Shown here piece after piece: positions 8,106 through 17,244 of a DNA stretch of 64,000 bases. The notes beneath the pieces were generated by a model. It worked only from the letters and a program-made list of their open reading frames with translations. It made no database searches and was not told where the DNA came from. Position 1 is the stretch's first letter. The number at the start of each line of letters is the position of its first letter. The DNA lies in NCBI RefSeq assembly GCF_003663825.1, contig NZ_RCCC01000001.1, positions 4,224,501-4,288,500 of the forward strand, given 5' to 3'. The translations under genes were made by a program, and so were the position numbers. This stretch comes from Acidovorax sp. 106 (GTDB taxonomy: Bacteria; Pseudomonadota; Gammaproteobacteria; Burkholderiales; Burkholderiaceae_C).

Positions 8106-10178
8106 TCATAGAGGCTGCGAGGCCTGGGCCATACCCTGGTGTCGCAGCAACGCATCAAGCTGCGGCTCTCGCCCACGGAAGGCCTTGAACGACTCCATGG
8201 CAGGGCGGCTGCCCCCGGCTTCCAAGATGGCCTTGCGGTACTTGCGCCCGGTCTCGATGCTGGGCAGGCCATCGGTCCCCATGGTTTCCTCGAACGCTGC
8301 GTAAGCGTCGGCACTGAGCACTTCTGCCCATTTGTAGCTGTAGTAACCCGCTGCGTAACCGCCCGCAAAAATATGGCTGAAGGTGTGCGCAGTGCGGCTG
8401 AATTCCGGGGGCTGCAGCACAGCCACTTCATTGCGTACCCGCGTCAGCAGGGGCATCACGTCGTTAGCTGGGTCGTGCTCGGTGTGCAGCAGCATGTCAA
8501 ACAAGGCAAATTCGATTTGCCGCAGCGTCTGCATGCCGCTCTGGAAGTTCTTGGCCGCCGTCATCTTGTCAAACAACGCACGTGGCAGCGACTCGCCCGT
8601 GTCCACATGGGCGGTCATGTGCTTGAGCACGTCCCATTCCCAGCAGAAATTCTCCATGAACTGGCTGGGCAACTCCACCGCATCCCACTCCACACCGCCA
8701 ATGCCGGACACATCACGCTCATTCACCTGGGTGAGCATGTGGTGCAGGCCGTGACCGAACTCGTGGAAGAGGGTGATGACATCGTCGTGCGTGAGCAACG
8801 CGGGCTTGCCGTCCACGCTATCGGCGAAATTGCACACCAGATGGGCCACAGGCGTTTGCACCACGCCCGTGTCCGGGCGCAGCCAGCGCGTGCGCACATC
8901 GTCCATCCAGGCGCCGCCACGCTTGCCGGTGCGGGCGGGCTGGTCCAGATAGAACTGGCCTACCAGTTGCGTGCCCATGCGGGCACCCTCCGGGTGCGTG
9001 CGTTCAATGCGATAAAAATCGACCGAAGGGTGCCAGACCGGCGCGCTGTCGCGCCGAATGGCCACTTCAAACAGGGTTTCGATGATTTTGAAAAGGCCTG
9101 CCAGCACTTTGGGCGCGGTGAAGTACTGTTTGACTTCCTGCTCGCTGAACGCGTAGCGCGCCTCTTTGAGCTTTTCGGCCACATAGGGCCAGTCCCACGC
9201 CTGGGGTGATTCCAGGCCCAGTTCTGTGCGGGCAAACTCGCGCAGATCGGCCACGTCTTTCTCTGCGTAGGGTCGGGCACGTTGGGCCAGGTCGCGCAAG
9301 AAGTGCGTCACTTCGGCGGGCGATTGGGCCATCTTGGGCACCACGGAGACTTCGCCAAAGTTGGCGTAACCCAGCAATTGGGCTTCTTCCTTGCGCAAGG
9401 CGAGGATCTCGCCCATCAGCGCGGTGTTGTCAAACTTGCGCGCATCCCCCTCGGCTTGGTCAGATGCCCGGGTCACGTAGGCGCGGTACATCTTTTCGCG
9501 CAGCGCAGCCTGCTCGGCAAACTGCATCACCGGCAGGTAGCAAGGCATCTTGAGGGTGAGCTTGTAGCCCTCTTTGCCCTCGGCCTGGGCAGCTGCCAGG
9601 GCGGCTTGCTGCACATCCGCGGGCACGCCTTGCAGCTCGGGCTCTGTCGCGTAGTAGGCAAACGCATCAGTGGCATCCAGGGCGTTTTCACTGAACTTCT
9701 GGCTCAGCTCCGCCTGGCGCTCCTGGATTTTGGCAAACCGTTCCTTGGCCTCCCCAACCAGCTCAGCACCGCTGAGCACAAAGTTGCGAACCGCATTTTG
9801 GTGCGCCTGGCGCTGCTCGGCATTCAGGGTGGCAGGGTCGATGGCCTTGTACTTTGCATACAGGCGCTCATCGGCACCCAGACGGGTCCAGAACTCGGTG
9901 ACCTGGGGCAGGGCTGCGTTGTAGGCGGCGCGCAGCTCGGCGGTATCGGCCACGCTGTTGAGGTGGCTGACGGCCCCCCATGCAATGCCCAGTTGTTCCG
10001 TGGCCACGTCCAGCACTTTGGCAATCGCATCCCAGCGGGCTGGAAAGTCTGCGGCGGTCACTGTTTCAAGTGCGGCATTGGCGCGCTCTAGCAGGGCGTC
10101 GACCGCAGGGGCTACGTCGGCAGGTTGGATGCGATCGAACGCGGGCAGGGTGGAGAAGTCGAGGAGGGCGTTGCTCAT
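8106..10178 (-). CDS. prlC: Oligopeptidase A (M3 family metallopeptidase)
   Basis: 690-residue cytoplasmic zinc peptidase of the thimet family, the usual length for PrlC/OpdA. The zinc motif HEFGH lies at residues 472-476 followed by LHHML, and the third ligand Glu is in the later VEWDAVELPSQFMENFCWE segment. It degrades short peptides, including cleaved signal peptides. It is followed downstream by the DUF4124 gene on the same strand with 38 bp between them. Confidence 0.94.
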   Translation of the reverse strand: MSNALLDFSTLPAFDRIQPADVAPAVDALLERANAALETVTAADFPARWDAIAKVLDVATEQLGIAWGAVSHLNSVADTAELRAAYNAALPQVTEFWTRLGADERLYAKYKAIDPATLNAEQRQAHQNAVRNFVLSGAELVGEAKERFAKIQERQAELSQKFSENALDATDAFAYYATEPELQGVPADVQQAALAAAQAEGKEGYKLTLKMPCYLPVMQFAEQAALREKMYRAYVTRASDQAEGDARKFDNTALMGEILALRKEEAQLLGYANFGEVSVVPKMAQSPAEVTHFLRDLAQRARPYAEKDVADLREFARTELGLESPQAWDWPYVAEKLKEARYAFSEQEVKQYFTAPKVLAGLFKIIETLFEVAIRRDSAPVWHPSVDFYRIERTHPEGARMGTQLVGQFYLDQPARTGKRGGAWMDDVRTRWLRPDTGVVQTPVAHLVCNFADSVDGKPALLTHDDVITLFHEFGHGLHHMLTQVNERDVSGIGGVEWDAVELPSQFMENFCWEWDVLKHMTAHVDTGESLPRALFDKMTAAKNFQSGMQTLRQIEFALFDMLLHTEHDPANDVMPLLTRVRNEVAVLQPPEFSRTAHTFSHIFAGGYAAGYYSYKWAEVLSADAYAAFEETMGTDGLPSIETGRKYRKAILEAGGSRPAMESFKAFRGREPQLDALLRHQGMAQASQPL

Positions 10179-10249
10179 GCGGATGTAGATAACGGCGCAG
10201 TGCGCAGGTTCAAGTTGCCAAGCTGCCGAAAGCGGCTTTTACCGAAGGT

Positions 10250-11101
10250 TTACCCGGCGGCGCGTTCAGCGGCCTCCAGGGTGTTGACCAGCAGCATGGT
10301 GATGGTCATGGGACCCACGCCGCCTGGCACGGGGGTGATGTGACTGGCCACGGCCTTGACGCCTTCAAAGTCCACATCGCCGCAGAGCTTGCCTTCGTCG
10401 TTGCGGTTCATGCCCACATCCAGTACCACGGCGCCGGGTTTGACCATGTCTGCCGTGAGTACGTTGCGCTTGCCCACCGCGGCCACGATCACGTCAGCCT
10501 GCAGGGTAAGTGCTTTCAAGTCAGCGGTGCGCGAATGGCAAACGGTGACGGTGGCATCCTTTTGCAGCAGCATCAGCGCCATGGGCTTACCCACGATGTT
10601 GCTGCGGCCAATCACCACGGCATGCTTGCCCTTGAGGTCGTAGCCAATGCTCTCCAGCATCTTCATGCAGCCGTAGGGGGTGCAAGGCCAAAAACCGGGC
10701 ATGCCGGTCATCAGTGCCCCGGCGCTGGCAATGTGAAAGCCGTCCACATCCTTGGCGGGCGAGATGGCTTCGATCACTTTTTGGGCGTCGATATGGGCGG
10801 GCAAGGGCAACTGCACCAGGATGCCGTGGATGCTGGGGTCGTTGTTCAGTGCGTCCACGCGGGCCAGCAGCTCGGCCTCGCTCATGCCGGCGTCGTACTT
10901 TTCCAGCACCGAATGCAGGCCGCTGTCTTCACAGGCCTTGACCTTGTTGCGCACATACACCTGGCTGGCGGGGTTATCCCCCACCAGCACTACGGCCAGG
11001 CCGGGGGTGACGCCACGCGTTTTCAGGGCCGCAGCGCGTTCGGCGACTTCGGTGCGCAGTTGGCGGGAGAGTGCGTTGCCGTCGATGGGTTGAGCAGTCA
11101 T
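10250..11101 (-). CDS. folD: Bifunctional methylenetetrahydrofolate dehydrogenase/cyclohydrolase
   Basis: 283 residues from the ATG at 11101; an in-frame TTG four codons upstream is an alternative. Signatures are [14 protein letters not shown] (with the catalytic Lys), [21 protein letters not shown] and [12 protein letters not shown], plus the NADP-binding [16 protein letters not shown]. It oxidises 5,10-methylene-THF and hydrolyses methenyl-THF to 10-formyl-THF for one-carbon metabolism. Confidence 0.96.
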   Translation of the reverse strand: MTAQPIDGNALSRQLRTEVAERAAALKTRGVTPGLAVVLVGDNPASQVYVRNKVKACEDSGLHSVLEKYDAGMSEAELLARVDALNNDPSIHGILVQLPLPAHIDAQKVIEAISPAKDVDGFHIASAGALMTGMPGFWPCTPYGCMKMLESIGYDLKGKHAVVIGRSNIVGKPMALMLLQKDATVTVCHSRTADLKALTLQADVIVAAVGKRNVLTADMVKPGAVVLDVGMNRNDEGKLCGDVDFEGVKAVASHITPVPGGVGPMTITMLLVNTLEAAERAAG

Positions 11102-11107
11102 TCTGAT

Positions 11108-11165
11108 TTTCAAATAAAAACAGCCGCTAACGCTCTATAGATAAGCGCTAGCAGCTATGAAAAAA
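11108..11165. repeat. Dispersed AGCGCTT-core repeat, copy 1
   Basis: Intergenic element read on the minus strand as TTTCATAGCTGCTAGCGCTT, then an A/T centre, then AGCGTTAGCGGCTG. The two arms are imperfect inverted repeats flanked by A/T runs. Related copies occur elsewhere in this window. It sits between the folD start and the response regulator stop. Confidence 0.7.
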
Positions 11166-11172
11166 GGAGCAA

Positions 11173-11799
11173 TCAGCCCTTGGGTGCGTTTTGCCCCAGG
11201 GCAATCTTCAGCAGGTCGGCCACGGTGTTGGCGTTGAGCTTTTCCATGATGTTGGCGCGGTGCGCTTCCACGGTCTTGATGCTGATGCCCAGGTCGTCGG
11301 CGATCTGCTTGTTCAAGCGGCCGGCCACGATGCGTTCAAGCACCTGGGCCTCGCGGCTGGTGAGCTTGGAGAGCAAGGCGTCGCGGCTGGCGGCCTGTTG
11401 AAAGCCGGCGAAGGCCTCACGGGCATGGTCGAGCATGCGCTCCACCAGGCCCAGCAGTTCTTCTTCGTTGAAAGGCTTCTGAATGAAATCCAGTGCGCCT
11501 TTCTTCATGGTGTTCACGGCCATGGGCACATCGCCGTGGCCGGTGATGAAAACGATGGGCAGGGGAGACTTGCGTTCGATCAAGCGGTCTTGCAATTCCA
11601 GGCCGGTCATGCCGCCCATGCGGATGTCCACGATCAGGCAGGCCACTTCGCGGGGGTCATAACGGGACAGGAAGGTCTCAGCCGAATCAAAGCAGCGCAC
11701 CCGATAGTCCTTGCCCTCTAGCAGCCACTGCAAAGAGTCGCGGACGGCCTCATCATCATCAACAACGTATACGGTGCCTTTTTTCGGAATCAAGCTCAT
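11173..11799 (-). CDS. FixJ-like response regulator (receiver + LuxR HTH)
   Basis: 208 residues. The receiver domain has VVDDDEAVRD as acidic pocket, D58 (in LIVDIRMGG) as phosphate acceptor, and the conserved Thr and Lys in FITGHGD and FIQKPF. A LuxR/FixJ helix-turn-helix follows at about residues 142-200 (LTSREAQVLERI through KTVEAHRANIMEKL). It overlaps the kinase gene by four bases (ATGA), so the two are co-translated partners. The position next to aceE suggests, but does not show, control of the pyruvate dehydrogenase operon. Confidence 0.9.
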   Translation of the reverse strand: MSLIPKKGTVYVVDDDEAVRDSLQWLLEGKDYRVRCFDSAETFLSRYDPREVACLIVDIRMGGMTGLELQDRLIERKSPLPIVFITGHGDVPMAVNTMKKGALDFIQKPFNEEELLGLVERMLDHAREAFAGFQQAASRDALLSKLTSREAQVLERIVAGRLNKQIADDLGISIKTVEAHRANIMEKLNANTVADLLKIALGQNAPKG

Positions 11800-14354
11800 G
11801 CAATGGTCCTTGGAGTTTGTTCGTTTGCTACAGAGTTTGTAGTGTCATCGGCAGGCTTTGCCAGCGGCAGCCAGAAGGAGAATCGGCAGCCCGTGACCTC
11901 TGATCCATTGTAGATGTTCTGCGCCTGCATCCGCCCCTGGTGCGACTCGACGATGCTGCGGCACAGGTTCAGGCCCATGCCCATGCCTTCTTGCTTGGTG
12001 GAGAAGAAGGCTTCAAACAGGCGCTCCAGCACCTCAGGCGCCAAACCCTTGCCAGTGTCCTGTACCGAGAACTCCACCACTTCGCGCTCATCCACCTGCT
12101 TGGGTACCACGCGCAACTCCACGCTGCGGCCCGATGCCGGGCGCTCGGCATGCTGAATCGATTCGGCGCCGTTCTTCATGAGGTTCACCAGCACTTGCTC
12201 GATGAGGATGGTGTCGGCCATCACCGGGGGCAAACGGGCTGCGATGTAGTGCGTGAGGCGCACGTTGTGCCGCCGCAGTTCGATGTCGGCCAGCTCCACC
12301 GCTTCAGACACCATATGGTGCACATCGGCCAGCGTGCGATTGGGCTCGCTCTTTTTCACGAAGGCGCGGATGCGCTGAATGATTTGCCCAGCGCGCTGGG
12401 CCTGGTGGGCTGTCTTTTGCAGCGCCGTCAGCAGGGCCTCTTCGGTCAGTTGGCCGCTCTGGATGCGCGAGACCATGCCGCTGCAGTAGTTGTTGATGGC
12501 GGTGAGCGGCTGGTTCAGCTCGTGCGCCACGCTGGACGCCATCTCGCCCATGGTGATGAGACGGCTGACCGACTGCGCCCGTTCTGCCTGCCGGTCCGCC
12601 TGCTCCTCGGCAAGCCGCCGGGGCGTGATGTCGGTGGCAATCACCATCTGCGCCAGTCGGCCATCCACCCAGTTCAGGTAGCGCGAGCGCACTTCCAGCC
12701 ACTTGCCCAGATCGGGCAGGTAGATCTCGGCGTTTTCTGAGCGGGCGCTGGTCAGCGGGTCGGTGGGCAGGCCCATCAGGCCATCTTCATCGTCCACGCC
12801 ACTGCTGGCGCTGCTGGCCACGGGCAACACGCCTGCCTGGGCTACCAGTTGCAGATGTCCTATGGTTTGCGAGCCAAACCACTGGCGGTAGAGCTTATTG
12901 GCAAACAGCAGTTCTTGGCTGCCCAATGGCGCAACGGACACAGAGGCGTCCAGCGACTCCAACACGATGGTGAAGCGTTCGTGCGCTGCTGTGAGCTGCT
13001 GGCGCACACGGTTGGGCTCGGTGATATCGGTCATCGAGGTCATCCAGCCGGTTTGCTGCCCGTGTGCGTCGATCAAAGGCGACACATACAGGCGCGCATC
13101 AAACAGGCTGCCGTTTTTGCGTTGCACGCGCACCTGAAAACCACCACTCACGCTGCGGCCACTGATTTCATCGCGCAGCTTGGCGTGCAGCGCTTCATGG
13201 TCCTCTTTGGGCCAATAGGGGTAGGGCGGTAGCAGACCCACCAGCTCGGCCTCGCTCCAGCCCGTCATCTGGCACAGGGCCGCGTTCACATAAGTGATAC
13301 GGCCTTCCATGTCCAAGGCGCGCATGCCGGTCAGGATGGAGTTCTCCATCGCTCGGCGGAAATTGGTCTCGGCCACCAGCGCCTGCTGGGCCTGCAAGCG
13401 GCGGCGGGTATGGCGCCAGGTGGCAATCAGCATCCACGCCGTCATGGCGCTGAGGGTGCCCACCAACCAGAAGAGCCCGCTGCCCACCACCCCAAGTGAC
13501 GTGCGGTAGGCCTGCGCACGCAGCACCAGCCCGTTGCCGACGGGCGATACGGGCACTTCGTATTCGTTGGCCTTGGGCGTCCAGGGCAGCAAGTGGCTGG
13601 CCGGATTGCGTGCGGGCAGCGGAGTGCCCGCCAACACCTGGCTGCGGCCATCGAGCAGGGTCACAGCGTAGCGCGCCAGCACCTCGGTGGGTGTGCCATA
13701 GCGCAGCAGGCTGTCAATCGAATACTCGCCCAGCACCACGCCAGCGAATTTGCCCTGGTTATTCAATGGCACCTGCAATTGCAGCAGGGGCGACACATCG
13801 CCCTTGGCCACTGCGGGCTGTGCATACACAGGCTGCTGCAGGTCGCGCGCCAGGCCATAGGTATCGGCTGTGTCCCCCGGCTTGAGCACTTCGCCCGCCA
13901 CCCGAAGTTGCGGGCTCGACAGGGTGGGCGCGGCATGGCTGGCACGGATCTTCCGGCGCTCGTCAATCCAGGTAATGGCCTGAAGCTCGGGGTACTGGCT
14001 GATGAGGGCCTCGGCACGGTTCACGAATTCCGCACGCTCCAGCTCCTGATTGGACAGGTCGCGCGCAATGCGCATGAGCTGCTCTTGCCGCTCCAGCAGC
14101 CGCAGGCGCACCCGCTGCTGGGCATATTCCACGTCGCGGCGCAAGGCTTCTTGTTCGCGCTCCGCCTCCTCGGCCCTCAAATACCAGAACGCGGCCACGA
14201 TGGCCGCCAAGAACATCATCACCGCCGCCAAGGGCGCCAGGGCGGCAAACCGGTCTTGCCGCGTGGGCGAAAGGCTGCGCCACCATTTGCGCCACCAGCG
14301 CGCCGGCGCGGCAATGGCAGAGGGGGCTGCGATGGGCTCTGAACTTGTATCCAT
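11796..14354 (-). CDS. Membrane PAS sensor histidine kinase
   Basis: 852 residues from the Met at 14354 (an upstream in-frame start at 14417 is possible). The order is a transmembrane helix near residues 40-62, an extracytoplasmic sensor region of about 240 residues, and a second helix near residues 300-320. Two PAS domains follow (FRRAMENSILTGMRALDMEG and FTIVLESLDASVSV). Then come HisKA with H611 in VAHELNQPL and HATPase with NLMKNGAES, DTGKGL and GMGMGLNLCRS. The external region looks like a CHASE or dCache-type small-molecule sensor; ligand unknown. Confidence 0.9.
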   Translation of the reverse strand: MDTSSEPIAAPSAIAAPARWWRKWWRSLSPTRQDRFAALAPLAAVMMFLAAIVAAFWYLRAEEAEREQEALRRDVEYAQQRVRLRLLERQEQLMRIARDLSNQELERAEFVNRAEALISQYPELQAITWIDERRKIRASHAAPTLSSPQLRVAGEVLKPGDTADTYGLARDLQQPVYAQPAVAKGDVSPLLQLQVPLNNQGKFAGVVLGEYSIDSLLRYGTPTEVLARYAVTLLDGRSQVLAGTPLPARNPASHLLPWTPKANEYEVPVSPVGNGLVLRAQAYRTSLGVVGSGLFWLVGTLSAMTAWMLIATWRHTRRRLQAQQALVAETNFRRAMENSILTGMRALDMEGRITYVNAALCQMTGWSEAELVGLLPPYPYWPKEDHEALHAKLRDEISGRSVSGGFQVRVQRKNGSLFDARLYVSPLIDAHGQQTGWMTSMTDITEPNRVRQQLTAAHERFTIVLESLDASVSVAPLGSQELLFANKLYRQWFGSQTIGHLQLVAQAGVLPVASSASSGVDDEDGLMGLPTDPLTSARSENAEIYLPDLGKWLEVRSRYLNWVDGRLAQMVIATDITPRRLAEEQADRQAERAQSVSRLITMGEMASSVAHELNQPLTAINNYCSGMVSRIQSGQLTEEALLTALQKTAHQAQRAGQIIQRIRAFVKKSEPNRTLADVHHMVSEAVELADIELRRHNVRLTHYIAARLPPVMADTILIEQVLVNLMKNGAESIQHAERPASGRSVELRVVPKQVDEREVVEFSVQDTGKGLAPEVLERLFEAFFSTKQEGMGMGLNLCRSIVESHQGRMQAQNIYNGSEVTGCRFSFWLPLAKPADDTTNSVANEQTPRTIA

Positions 14355-14418
14355 GGCCGAAGTGTAGAGGACGGGCGTGCACTTTTCAGTAGCTGAAATT
14401 ATGTGCGCCTGCAGCATT

Positions 14419-14435
14419 TTTTCGCAATGCGAAAA
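14419..14435. promoter_or_regulatory. Perfect palindrome upstream of aceE
   Basis: TTTTCGCA-A-TGCGAAAA, an exact 8-1-8 inverted repeat, lies midway between the divergent sensor kinase and aceE, about 83 bp before the aceE start. A further half site TGTGCGAAA follows at about 14466. It looks like an operator for a dimeric repressor. It is not the PdhR site of enterobacteria. Confidence 0.6.
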
Positions 14436-14517
14436 GCAAAAGCACGATTTGAAATGATGAAAAAATGTGCGAAACTACGCCCGATTTTTGCCCGCTGCAC
14501 TTCACAGGAGACAAAGC

Positions 14518-17226
14518 ATGTCAGCTCAGCCCGACCCACAGGCCGGCCTCGGTATCGGCACCGACGCAGACCAGCAGGAAACCCGCGAATGGATGGACGC
14601 CTTGTCCGCCGTGATCGAAAAAGAGGGGCCAGAACGTGCTCACTCCCTGCTTGAACAACTGCTGGAACACGCCCGCCAGAGCAGCATTGACATGCCGTTC
14701 TCTGCCAACACCGGCTACGTCAACACCATCGAGCCCGACAAAGAGGCCCATTGCCCTGGCAACATCGCCATTGAAAAGCGCTTGCGTGCCTACATGCGCT
14801 GGAACGCCATGGCCATGGTGGTGCGGGCCAACCGCCTGAACCCCGCGGACGGTGGCGACCTGGGCGGTCACATCGGCTCCTTTGCCTCGGTGGCCAGCAT
14901 GTTTGGTGCGGGCTTCAACCACTTCTGGCATGCCGCCAGTGAAGACCACGGCGGTGACCTGCTGTACATCCAGGGCCACAGCTCCCCCGGCATCTACGCC
15001 CGCGCGTACCTGGAAGGTCGCCTGAGCGAAGAGCAGCTCGATAGCTTCCGCCAGGAAGTGGACGGCAAGGGCCTGTCCAGCTACCCGCATCCCAAGCTGA
15101 TGCCTGAGTTCTGGCAGTTCCCCACGGTGTCGATGGGGCTGGGCCCATTGATGGCCATCTACCAAGCCCGCTTCCTCAAGTACCTGCACGCCCGTGGCAT
15201 CGCCAACACCGAAAACCGCAAGGTCTGGGTGTTCTGCGGCGACGGCGAAATGGACGAGCCCGAATCCCTGGGCGCCATCGGCCTGGCCGCGCGTGAAAAC
15301 CTCGACAACCTGGTCTTCGTCATCAACTGCAACCTGCAGCGCTTGGACGGCCCGGTGCGCGGCAACGGCAAGATCGTGCAAGAACTCGAAGGCGAATTCC
15401 GCGGCGCGGGCTGGAACGTCATCAAGCTGCTGTGGGGCAACGGCTGGGACACCTTGCTGGCCCGCGACAAGACCGGCAAGCTCAAGCAGCTGATGATGGA
15501 AACCCTGGACGGCGACTACCAGGCCATGAAGGCCAACGACGGTGCCTTCGTGCGCAAGAACTTCTTTGGCAAGTACCCAGAGACTGCCAAGCTCGTCGAG
15601 CACATGACCGACGAAGAGATCTTCGAGTTGCGCCGTGGTGGCCATGAGCCCGCCAAGGTGTACGCCGCCTTCCACGCTGCCAACTCGCACAAGAACCAGC
15701 CTACCGTGCTGCTGGTCAAGACCGTCAAGGGCTACGGCATGGGCAAGGCCGGTGAAGGCAAGAACACCGTGCACCAGACCAAGAAGCTGTCGGACGAAGA
15801 CATCAAGTACATCCGCGACCGCTTCGCCATCCCGATTCCAGACAGCCAGCTGGGTGACATCCCCTACTACAAGCCTGCCGACGACACGCCCGAGATGCGC
15901 TACCTGCACGAGCGTCGCAAGGCCCTGGGCGGCTACCTACCCAAGCGCTTGCCCAAGGCCGAAGAGCACTTCACCGTGCCATCGCTGGACACCTTCAAGG
16001 CCGTGCTCGAACCCACCGCCGAAGGCCGTGAAATCTCCACCACCCAGGCCTACGTGCGTTTCCTGACGCAACTGCTGCGTGACCAGGCCCTGGGCCCACG
16101 CGTCGTGCCCATTTTGGTGGACGAAGCCCGCACGTTTGGTATGGAAGGTCTGTTCCGCCAGATCGGTATCTACAACCCCAAGGGCCAGCTGTACACCCCG
16201 GTGGACCGCGACCAGGTCATGTACTACCGCGAAGACAAGGCCGGTCAGATCCTGCAAGAAGGCATCAACGAAGCGGGCGGCATGGCCAGCTGGATCGCTG
16301 CCGCCACCAGCTACAGCACGAACAACCGGATCATGATCCCGTTCTACGTGTACTACTCGATGTTCGGCTTCCAGCGCATTGGCGACTTGGCCTGGGCAGC
16401 GGGCGACATGCAGGCACGTGGCTTCTTGCTGGGCGGTACCTCGGGCCGCACCACGCTCAACGGCGAAGGCCTGCAGCACGAAGACGGTCACAGCCACATC
16501 CTGGCCAACACCATCCCCAACTGCGTGAGCTACGACCCGACCTTCGCCCACGAAGTCGGCGTGATCATGCACCACGGCCTCAAGCGCATGGTCGAGCGCC
16601 AGGAAAACGTCTTCTACTATCTGACGCTGCTCAACGAAAACTACCCCATGCCCGGCCTGCAGCCTGGCACTGAAGAGCAGATCATCAAGGGCATGTACCT
16701 GTGCAAGCCCGGTGCCGACGGCGCCAAGCGCGTGCAGCTGCTGGGCTCGGGCACCATCCTGCGCGAGTCGCTGGAAGCGCAAACCCTGCTGGCCGCCGAC
16801 TGGGGCGTGCAAGCCGACGTGTGGAGCTGCCCAAGCTTCAACGAACTGACCCGCGAAGGCCAGGACGCTGACCGCTGGAACCTGCTGCACCCGCTGGAAA
16901 CCCCACGCGTGCCATTCGTCACGCAGCAACTGGGCAGCCGCAGCGGCCCCATGGTGGCGTCCACCGACTACATGAAGGCCTACGCCGAGCAGATTCGCCC
17001 CTTCGTCCCCAAGGGCCGCACCTACCGCGTGCTGGGCACCGACGGCTTTGGCCGCAGCGACTTCCGCAGCAAGCTGCGCGAGCACTTCGAGGTGAACCGC
17101 CACTACATCGTGGTTGCCGCCCTGAAGGCGCTGGCCGACGACGGCGTGATGCCCCTGGCCAAGGTGGCCGAAGCGATTGCCAAGTACGGCATCAACGCTG
17201 ACAAGATCAACCCGCTGTACGCGTAA
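14518..17226 (+). CDS. aceE: Pyruvate dehydrogenase E1 component (homodimeric type)
   Basis: 902 residues, the length of the homodimeric AceE family, which decarboxylates pyruvate with thiamine diphosphate and acetylates the E2 lipoyl groups. The thiamine site is seen as GDGEMDEPESLGA through NLDNLVFVINCNLQRLDGPV, preceded by HIGSFASVASMFGAGFNHFW. The start at 14518 is chosen because CACAGGAGAC stands just upstream; an in-frame Met 17 codons earlier lacks a ribosome site. aceF follows after 18 bp. Confidence 0.97.
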   Translation: MSAQPDPQAGLGIGTDADQQETREWMDALSAVIEKEGPERAHSLLEQLLEHARQSSIDMPFSANTGYVNTIEPDKEAHCPGNIAIEKRLRAYMRWNAMAMVVRANRLNPADGGDLGGHIGSFASVASMFGAGFNHFWHAASEDHGGDLLYIQGHSSPGIYARAYLEGRLSEEQLDSFRQEVDGKGLSSYPHPKLMPEFWQFPTVSMGLGPLMAIYQARFLKYLHARGIANTENRKVWVFCGDGEMDEPESLGAIGLAARENLDNLVFVINCNLQRLDGPVRGNGKIVQELEGEFRGAGWNVIKLLWGNGWDTLLARDKTGKLKQLMMETLDGDYQAMKANDGAFVRKNFFGKYPETAKLVEHMTDEEIFELRRGGHEPAKVYAAFHAANSHKNQPTVLLVKTVKGYGMGKAGEGKNTVHQTKKLSDEDIKYIRDRFAIPIPDSQLGDIPYYKPADDTPEMRYLHERRKALGGYLPKRLPKAEEHFTVPSLDTFKAVLEPTAEGREISTTQAYVRFLTQLLRDQALGPRVVPILVDEARTFGMEGLFRQIGIYNPKGQLYTPVDRDQVMYYREDKAGQILQEGINEAGGMASWIAAATSYSTNNRIMIPFYVYYSMFGFQRIGDLAWAAGDMQARGFLLGGTSGRTTLNGEGLQHEDGHSHILANTIPNCVSYDPTFAHEVGVIMHHGLKRMVERQENVFYYLTLLNENYPMPGLQPGTEEQIIKGMYLCKPGADGAKRVQLLGSGTILRESLEAQTLLAADWGVQADVWSCPSFNELTREGQDADRWNLLHPLETPRVPFVTQQLGSRSGPMVASTDYMKAYAEQIRPFVPKGRTYRVLGTDGFGRSDFRSKLREHFEVNRHYIVVAALKALADDGVMPLAKVAEAIAKYGINADKINPLYA

Positions 17227-17244
17227 CCCCTACCGGAGACAACA

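Noticed and set aside
14521..15909. Open frame of 462 codons on the minus strand
   Set aside because: It lies antisense to aceE and mirrors its strongly biased codons; the product is a low-complexity Val/Gly/His/Gln-rich string without a family.
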